DNA from: Sulfurospirillum oryzae
GTDB lineage: Bacteria; Campylobacterota; Campylobacteria; Campylobacterales; Sulfurospirillaceae
NCBI RefSeq assembly: GCF_025770725.1
Contig: NZ_JANZKZ010000005.1
Location: 62,001 to 126,000, forward strand
Direction: 5' to 3'
DNA: 64,000 nucleotides
Both the position numbers and the translations under genes were made by a program. The notes under the pieces are model-generated. The model had not been told where the DNA came from and ran no database searches. It was given only the letters and a program-made list of their open reading frames with translations. This document shows, piece after piece, positions 59,714 through 64,000 of the stretch (position 1 is its first letter; each line of letters opens with the position of its first letter).

Positions 59714-61349
59714 ACGGAACCAATTCACCTTGTTTTAATTTCATCATTTTTTCTTGTATTTTACGAATCAAAAACTGCTTTTTATCATAACTTAGCTCAC
59801 GTGCAGTTTTGATTTCTTGAAACTTTTCGTTGTAGTAGTGGTATAAAAATGCGACCATCGACGCGATCAGTGATTTTTCATCGTACACTTTGATGTCTTC
59901 CCACAGCGAAATGCGTCTAAGCTTAGGATGTTCAAATTGATTGTCCAAAAGAAGCGAAAACTCTTCTTGGTGGGTTTTGAACATAGAGCTATCGATGGTA
60001 TCGAGTACCGTATCAATAAGACTGGGTTCACTTAAAATCGTTTTGATGATGGTAAGTTCCAGCATATCTTCAAAGGCACGCTCCTTTTTATCGAGTCTTT
60101 GAGGTTTATGGCTCTGAATTTTCACCAAATTATGGTGAAGCCCCAGTTTTTCTGAGAGCATCCCTGTATAACTCTCTTGAACGGCTTGAGGTAGTGTTTT
60201 AAGGTAACTCATCGCCTCAGTTAGCGCTTGTTGTTTGGCGAGAGGGTCTTTGAGGTTGTACTTTTTCACCATGCGCTCTAGTGAAAACTCAATAAAAGGT
60301 TGAGGCGTTCTAAAGAGGTGATTGAGGGCATCAATGAGATTGTTTTGCACCATATCCGCAGGATCCATTCCTCCACTAAAAAGAACAACGCCTCCTTTAA
60401 TACCATGCGTGCTAAGTAACATAGAGGCTTTAAGAGCGGCATTAATGCCCGCATCATCGCCATCATACGCCACAATGACTTCAGGATCACCCCTTGTGAT
60501 AAGAGGAATATGCTCGTTTGTAAGGGCAGTGCCTAGCGTTGCAACGGCATGGGTAAACCCTGCTTGATGCAACATAATAACGTCTAAATAGCCTTCGGTA
60601 ATAATGATTGTTTTTTGTTTGTAAATATTTTCTTTGGCAAGATGGTAGCCATACAGCAGTTGCGATTTGTTAAAATGTTTGGTTTGAGGCGAGTTAACAT
60701 ACTTAGCAGGATGATTCGAAAGCGTTCGCCCACCAAAACCAACAAGCCTGTTGCTCGGTGAATAGATGGGAAAGGTAACGCGTTCGATAAAACGTGCATA
60801 AGGGTGATTGTTTTCTCCAATGCCTGCAACGCCATACTCCATACTTTCACTCATGGCATAACCACGTGAGCTTAAAAAATCAAGCGTCGCAAAAGAGGCA
60901 GGCGCATAACCGATTTCAAATTTTTCAACAGAGGCTTCAGAGATGCCTCTTTGTCTCAAATACTGTTTCGCTTGGGGGTTGTTATCGAGTTGTTTAATGT
61001 AAAAAAGATTCAAACTCTCCATCAGCTTTCGATCTTCTTTTTTAATGCCATCATTGGTGGTATAAGAGAGTGAAAAGTTGACCATATTGGCGAGTTTTTC
61101 GATGGTTTCAGGGTAAGAGAGTTTTTCATACTCCATGACAAATTTGATGCTATCTCCTCCAGCGCCACAGGCGAAACAGTGGTAAATCTGTTTTGAGGGA
61201 CTCACCACAAGGCTAGGACTTGTGTCATTGTGAAAAGGGCACACGCACTTATAGTTGGCACCGTTTTTTTTCAGCTCTAAGTATGAGCCTACGACATCGA
61301 CAATATCAAGACGTTGTTTGAGGTTTTCAATGGATGTTTTATCTATCAT
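59691..61349 (-). CDS. dnaG: DNA primase DnaG
   Basis: This 552-aa primase synthesises RNA primers at the replication fork. It has the CHC2 zinc finger at residues 37-65 (CVCPFHNDTSPS and HCFACGAGGDSIKF), and the RNA-polymerase/TOPRIM core with IITEGYLDVIMLHQAG near 255 and VAYDGDDAGINAA near 297. A helicase-binding C-terminus follows. The start is set by the conserved MIDKTSIENLKQRLDIVDVV. A -10 box (minus strand TATAAT, 61361-61356) lies only 6 nt upstream of the ATG, so a leaderless transcript is possible. Confidence 0.95.
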   Translation of the reverse strand: MIDKTSIENLKQRLDIVDVVGSYLELKKNGANYKCVCPFHNDTSPSLVVSPSKQIYHCFACGAGGDSIKFVMEYEKLSYPETIEKLANMVNFSLSYTTNDGIKKEDRKLMESLNLFYIKQLDNNPQAKQYLRQRGISEASVEKFEIGYAPASFATLDFLSSRGYAMSESMEYGVAGIGENNHPYARFIERVTFPIYSPSNRLVGFGGRTLSNHPAKYVNSPQTKHFNKSQLLYGYHLAKENIYKQKTIIITEGYLDVIMLHQAGFTHAVATLGTALTNEHIPLITRGDPEVIVAYDGDDAGINAALKASMLLSTHGIKGGVVLFSGGMDPADMVQNNLIDALNHLFRTPQPFIEFSLERMVKKYNLKDPLAKQQALTEAMSYLKTLPQAVQESYTGMLSEKLGLHHNLVKIQSHKPQRLDKKERAFEDMLELTIIKTILSEPSLIDTVLDTIDSSMFKTHQEEFSLLLDNQFEHPKLRRISLWEDIKVYDEKSLIASMVAFLYHYYNEKFQEIKTARELSYDKKQFLIRKIQEKMMKLKQGELVPYESISTL

Positions 61350-61352
61350 GGT

Positions 61353-61380
61353 CTTATTATATCAAGTTTGGTATAATAAG
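61353..61380. promoter_or_regulatory. Symmetrical divergent -10 pair between dnaG and the TPR gene
   Basis: CTTATTATA (61353-61361) and TATAATAAG (61372-61380) form a perfect 9-bp inverted repeat around TCAAGTTTGG. Each arm holds a TATAAT pointing outward: the minus-strand one for dnaG, the plus-strand one for the TPR/rnhA/rnc/aroC operon. The plus-strand leader would be about 78 nt. Confidence 0.5.
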
Positions 61381-61461
61381 AAATTGAGGATACTAAACTT
61401 ACTGGTACGTAAGCTTTGTAATGGAATGAAATAACGCTTATATGTAAATAAAGGGTAGAAT

Positions 61462-62508
61462 TTGGATAATTTTTTTATAGCATACCGCGATCCACTTTTT
61501 GGTGTCATCATTTTGTTTGCCATTGTTTTTGTTATCTCCTTCTCTAATTATTGGTGGGGTGTTTTTAAGAACAAAGAAGAGAAACAAAGTATCGATAAGT
61601 TTGTTAAAAAATTTGAAATTGTCACCGACGAAAATGAGTATAAAAAACTTTTGGAAGACGCTTCGATTCCTTTAGAATCGTTAGCATTGCTTGCACATGC
61701 GTATGCCAAAAGTGGGGACTATGAAAAAGCGATCAATATCTACCTTGTGACACTCAAGCGCGTCAAAGGTAAGGACGAAAAACAGTACCTTCTTTCAACA
61801 CTTGGGAAGACCTATTTTAAAGCAGGTTTTTTGCGTCGAAGTTCCGAAGTCTTTTTAGAGTCATTGCGTCTGCATCCACGCAATGCAGAATCCCTCAAAT
61901 ACCTAACCGTCGCCTATGAGCAACTTCAAGAGTATGTGAAAGCCGAAGAGGTTTTGGACTCATTGGAAGAGTTGGGTGCAAAAGTAAGTGTGCAAAGAAC
62001 GTATCTTAAAGCACTTGAGACGATTAAAGAGAGTCATCTTAAAGAGAGCCAAAAAGTTGAGAAGCTTTTAGAACTTTGCAAAACAGCCCCTTTTTTAAAG
62101 CGAAAATTGTTTGAATACATGCAAGAAAATGGTATTAAAATTGAGCCTTCTTTCTTTGAAACGTTATCCTTCAAAAGCGTCATTGATCTTTTATGGTATG
62201 TTGATCCTATGGTCTATGATATTCTTACATGTAAAGATCCACTGGTGCAACAAATTGCGATGGCAAGGGGCTTGAGCCCTTATGTTGAGCAAGAGGGTGA
62301 AGTTCCTTTTGCACTGGATGTCTTAAGTAAGCTTCAAAGTATCGGTTATAGCAAAGCAAGCCTTGGTTTTGAGTACCTTTGTGGTGAATGCAAGCAAGTT
62401 TTCCCGATCCATTTTTACAGATGCCCTCATTGCCAAAGCATCGACAGCGTTACGATCCAAACCACACTGACCAAAGCAGACGATGAAGAAAATATCTCTT
62501 TTCTGTGA
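61462..62508 (+). CDS. LapB/YciM-like TPR protein with C-terminal zinc ribbon
   Basis: This 348-aa membrane-anchored protein has one N-terminal helix (GVIILFAIVFVISFSNYWWG, about residues 9-28), several tetratricopeptide repeats (about 70-190; for example LALLAHAYAKSGDYEKAINI) and a C-terminal rubredoxin-like zinc ribbon (YLCGECKQVFPIHFYRCPHCQS). This architecture is that of LapB/YciM, which controls LpxC turnover and LPS level in E. coli; the same function here is inference. The start is probably TTG at 61462 after AGGG. It overlaps rnhA by 26 nt. Confidence 0.75.
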   Translation: MDNFFIAYRDPLFGVIILFAIVFVISFSNYWWGVFKNKEEKQSIDKFVKKFEIVTDENEYKKLLEDASIPLESLALLAHAYAKSGDYEKAINIYLVTLKRVKGKDEKQYLLSTLGKTYFKAGFLRRSSEVFLESLRLHPRNAESLKYLTVAYEQLQEYVKAEEVLDSLEELGAKVSVQRTYLKALETIKESHLKESQKVEKLLELCKTAPFLKRKLFEYMQENGIKIEPSFFETLSFKSVIDLLWYVDPMVYDILTCKDPLVQQIAMARGLSPYVEQEGEVPFALDVLSKLQSIGYSKASLGFEYLCGECKQVFPIHFYRCPHCQSIDSVTIQTTLTKADDEENISFL

Positions 62509-62908
62509 TGGCTCATCCTTAGGAAATCCTGGTGCTGGTGGCTATTGCGCTATTTTGCGTTTTGGGGCGGTTGAACGCATTGTCAGTGGTGGAATGGCAA
62601 ACGCTACCAACAATCAGATGGAACTCTTGGCGGTTATTGAAGGCTTGGCAGCCCTTAAAGAGCCATGCGATGTTACGCTTATTAGCGATTCAAGTTATGT
62701 GATCAAAGGGATTAATGAATGGCTTGAAGGCTGGAAGCGCAAAGATTTTGCCAAGGTGAAAAACCCAGAACTCTGGCAGCGCTATGTGGAAGTCTCTAAA
62801 AACCATAAAGTTCATGGTATTTGGGTCAGAGGACATGATGGACACGTAGAAAATGAAATGTGCGATAGGATCGCAAAAGAAGAAGCAACCAAAGTAAAGG
62901 AAAGATAA
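62483..62908 (+). CDS. rnhA: Ribonuclease HI
   Basis: This 141-aa enzyme cuts the RNA strand of RNA-DNA hybrids. The metal-binding carboxylates are all visible: Asp in [17 protein letters not shown] near residue 9, Glu in [13 protein letters not shown] near 48, Asp in [10 protein letters not shown] near 69 and Asp in [15 protein letters not shown] near 130. The family length is about 145-155. The stop and the rnc ATG share one base. It sits in the conserved Campylobacterota order TPR gene, rnhA, rnc, aroC. Confidence 0.95.
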   Translation: MKKISLFCDGSSLGNPGAGGYCAILRFGAVERIVSGGMANATNNQMELLAVIEGLAALKEPCDVTLISDSSYVIKGINEWLEGWKRKDFAKVKNPELWQRYVEVSKNHKVHGIWVRGHDGHVENEMCDRIAKEEATKVKER

Positions 62909-63591
62909 TGCAAAAAAGATTAGAAGCGTTACAGAAGCGTTTGGGTTATCAGTTTAAAGATCAAGACCTGATAATCGAGGCACTTACGCACAAAAGTTCA
63001 AAACAACCCTACAATAACGAGCGTTTGGAGTTTTTAGGCGACGCGGTACTGGACCTCATTGTGGGTGAGTACCTTTACCATGAATTTACCGAAGTAGCAG
63101 AGGGTGAACTCTCCAAGCTACGCGCTTCGCTTGTTAATGAAAAAAGCTTTGAAAAACTGGCACGTTTGCTTCATTTAGGTGAGTGCATTTACATCTCACT
63201 GGCAGAAGAGAATAACAATGGACGTGAAAAACCTTCCCTTCTTTCCAACGCGTTTGAGGCGATTATGGGCGCACTCTACCTTGAAGCGGGGTTAGAGAAA
63301 GCCCGAGCTTTGGCGATAGCGCTTTTAGAAGAGGCGTACCCTAAAATTGATATGGATGCGATTTTTAGAGACCATAAAACCACCTTGCAAGAGCTGACAC
63401 AAGCCCATTTTGGCATGACACCAGAGTATCGCTTGGTGCGCTCCTTTGGGCCGGATCATAAAAAAGAGTTTGAAATCGCTGTGAGTGTGAGAGGCAAAGA
63501 CCTTGCCATTGCCAGTGGAAAAAGTAAAAAAGAGGCACAGCAAAAAGCGGCAATGCTCGCACTTGAAATCCTTAAAAAAGAGATCAGATGA
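62908..63591 (+). CDS. rnc: Ribonuclease III
   Basis: This 227-aa double-strand RNA endonuclease processes rRNA and structured mRNAs. The signature [20 protein letters not shown] (about residues 36-55) holds the catalytic Glu and Asp. The second metal site Glu lies in [16 protein letters not shown] near 113. The double-stranded RNA-binding domain is C-terminal (about 155-225, with [16 protein letters not shown] and [18 protein letters not shown]). The stop overlaps the aroC start as ATGA. Confidence 0.96.
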   Translation: MQKRLEALQKRLGYQFKDQDLIIEALTHKSSKQPYNNERLEFLGDAVLDLIVGEYLYHEFTEVAEGELSKLRASLVNEKSFEKLARLLHLGECIYISLAEENNNGREKPSLLSNAFEAIMGALYLEAGLEKARALAIALLEEAYPKIDMDAIFRDHKTTLQELTQAHFGMTPEYRLVRSFGPDHKKEFEIAVSVRGKDLAIASGKSKKEAQQKAAMLALEILKKEIR

Positions 63592-64000
63592 ATACATTTG
63601 GAAGAAAATTTTGTTTTACAACCTTTGGTGAATCGCATGGAAAGGCAATTGGCTGTGTGGTCGATGGCGTCCCAGCAGGCTTAGAAATCGATGAGGAATT
63701 TATTCAAAGCGAGTTAGATAGAAGAAAACCAGGTCAGAACAAATTTGCCACCGCACGCAAAGAGGGCGATAAGATTGAAATTTTAAGCGGTGTTTTTGAA
63801 GGTGTTAGTACTGGAACGCCCATTGCGATGATTATTTTCAATGAAAATCAAAAAAGCGGTGACTATGACAGTGTGAAAGATCTTTTTCGTCCAGGGCATG
63901 CGGATTTTACCTATTTTCACAAATACGGAATCAGAGATTATCGCGGTGGCGGACGCAGTAGTGCCAGGGAAACAGCCGCACGCGTGGCAGCAGGTGCTAT
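63588..64000 (+). CDS. aroC: Chorismate synthase AroC, 5' part
   Basis: The first 137 codons are in the window; the 3' end lies beyond 64000. AroC makes chorismate from EPSP in aromatic amino acid biosynthesis with reduced FMN. The N-terminal signature [22 protein letters not shown] (a 20-residue core is the standard aroC motif) and the later [13 protein letters not shown] region ([20 protein letters not shown]) are both present. The ATG overlaps the rnc stop by 4 nt, so the gene is coupled to rnc. Confidence 0.96.
   Translation, partial: MNTFGRKFCFTTFGESHGKAIGCVVDGVPAGLEIDEEFIQSELDRRKPGQNKFATARKEGDKIEILSGVFEGVSTGTPIAMIIFNENQKSGDYDSVKDLFRPGHADFTYFHKYGIRDYRGGGRSSARETAARVAAGA

Noticed and set aside
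1-64000. CRISPR arrays, insertion sequences, prophage, rRNA operons
   Set aside because: No regularly spaced repeats, transposase or integrase motifs, phage genes or rRNA sequence were recognised on either strand.

Overview
The window looks like a chromosomal segment of a Campylobacterota (Epsilonproteobacteria) bacterium. Sulfurospirillum or a close relative is the best guess. The evidence is moderate-to-low GC, very tight gene packing with many 1-26 nt overlaps, a TlpD-like CZB chemoreceptor, many PAS kinases, and the block dnaG / TPR protein / rnhA / rnc / aroC, an order I know from this phylum. No rRNA, CRISPR array, transposase or prophage was seen. One tRNA gene, tRNA-Ala(GGC), is present.

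Layout. 1-8909: the 3' part of a giant RTX-like secreted adhesin, whose frame is open to the left edge, with its type I secretion ABC transporter and HlyD-type adaptor. 8962-11800 (minus): a double-cubane [8Fe-9S] protein with its ATP-dependent reductase, and a flavoredoxin-like protein. 11897-20309: uppP, then a signalling block (CZB chemoreceptor, receiver protein, two PAS kinases), an EF-hand protein, an ApbE-like flavin transferase and an EAL phosphodiesterase. 20419-25511 (minus): a DNA glycosylase, lipid A phosphoethanolamine transferase eptA, a two-component pair and RarD. 25649-28730: a diguanylate cyclase, an ArsC/Spx-like protein and a LysE exporter. 29002-32617: a five-gene operon (small membrane protein, FtsX-type permease, LolD-type ATPase, membrane protein with a DsbB-like CxxC, NosL-like protein), probably for copper or thiol handling outside the cytoplasm.

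32619-39601: a TIGR01777 epimerase, a second LysE exporter, a probably Fur-controlled flavodoxin operon, a DUF1007/NicO nickel-cobalt transport operon, and divergently a DUF2325 protein plus an outer-membrane porin. 39902-44365: a 7TMR-DISM kinase and response regulator, a GNAT/autoinducer-synthase-like acyltransferase and a racemase-like protein. 44524-45173 (minus): tRNA-Ala and a J-domain protein. 45359-58668: a full accessory chemotaxis cluster (receiver, CheW, MCP, STAS-like, CheA, CheR, a kinase-like protein lacking the phospho-accepting His, CheD, CheB, PAS kinase, receiver with a large unknown output domain), facing a diguanylate cyclase, CheC and CheY. 58730-64000: a PP-loop ATPase, dnaG, a LapB-like TPR protein, rnhA, rnc and the start of aroC.

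The most striking signal is not a gene. The perfect palindrome TTTACATGTAAA occurs 16 times by eye, plus about a dozen near-matches, both between and inside genes. Inside genes it almost always sits in the reading frame that gives Leu-His-Val. It behaves like a highly iterated genomic palindrome of unknown function. Other leads are the NosL/ABC/DsbB-like operon, shared acidic C-terminal tails in the chemotaxis cluster, twin metal-regulator-like repeats, and a structured intergenic stretch at 28797-28946. All counts and positions were read by eye; no database search or folding program was run.
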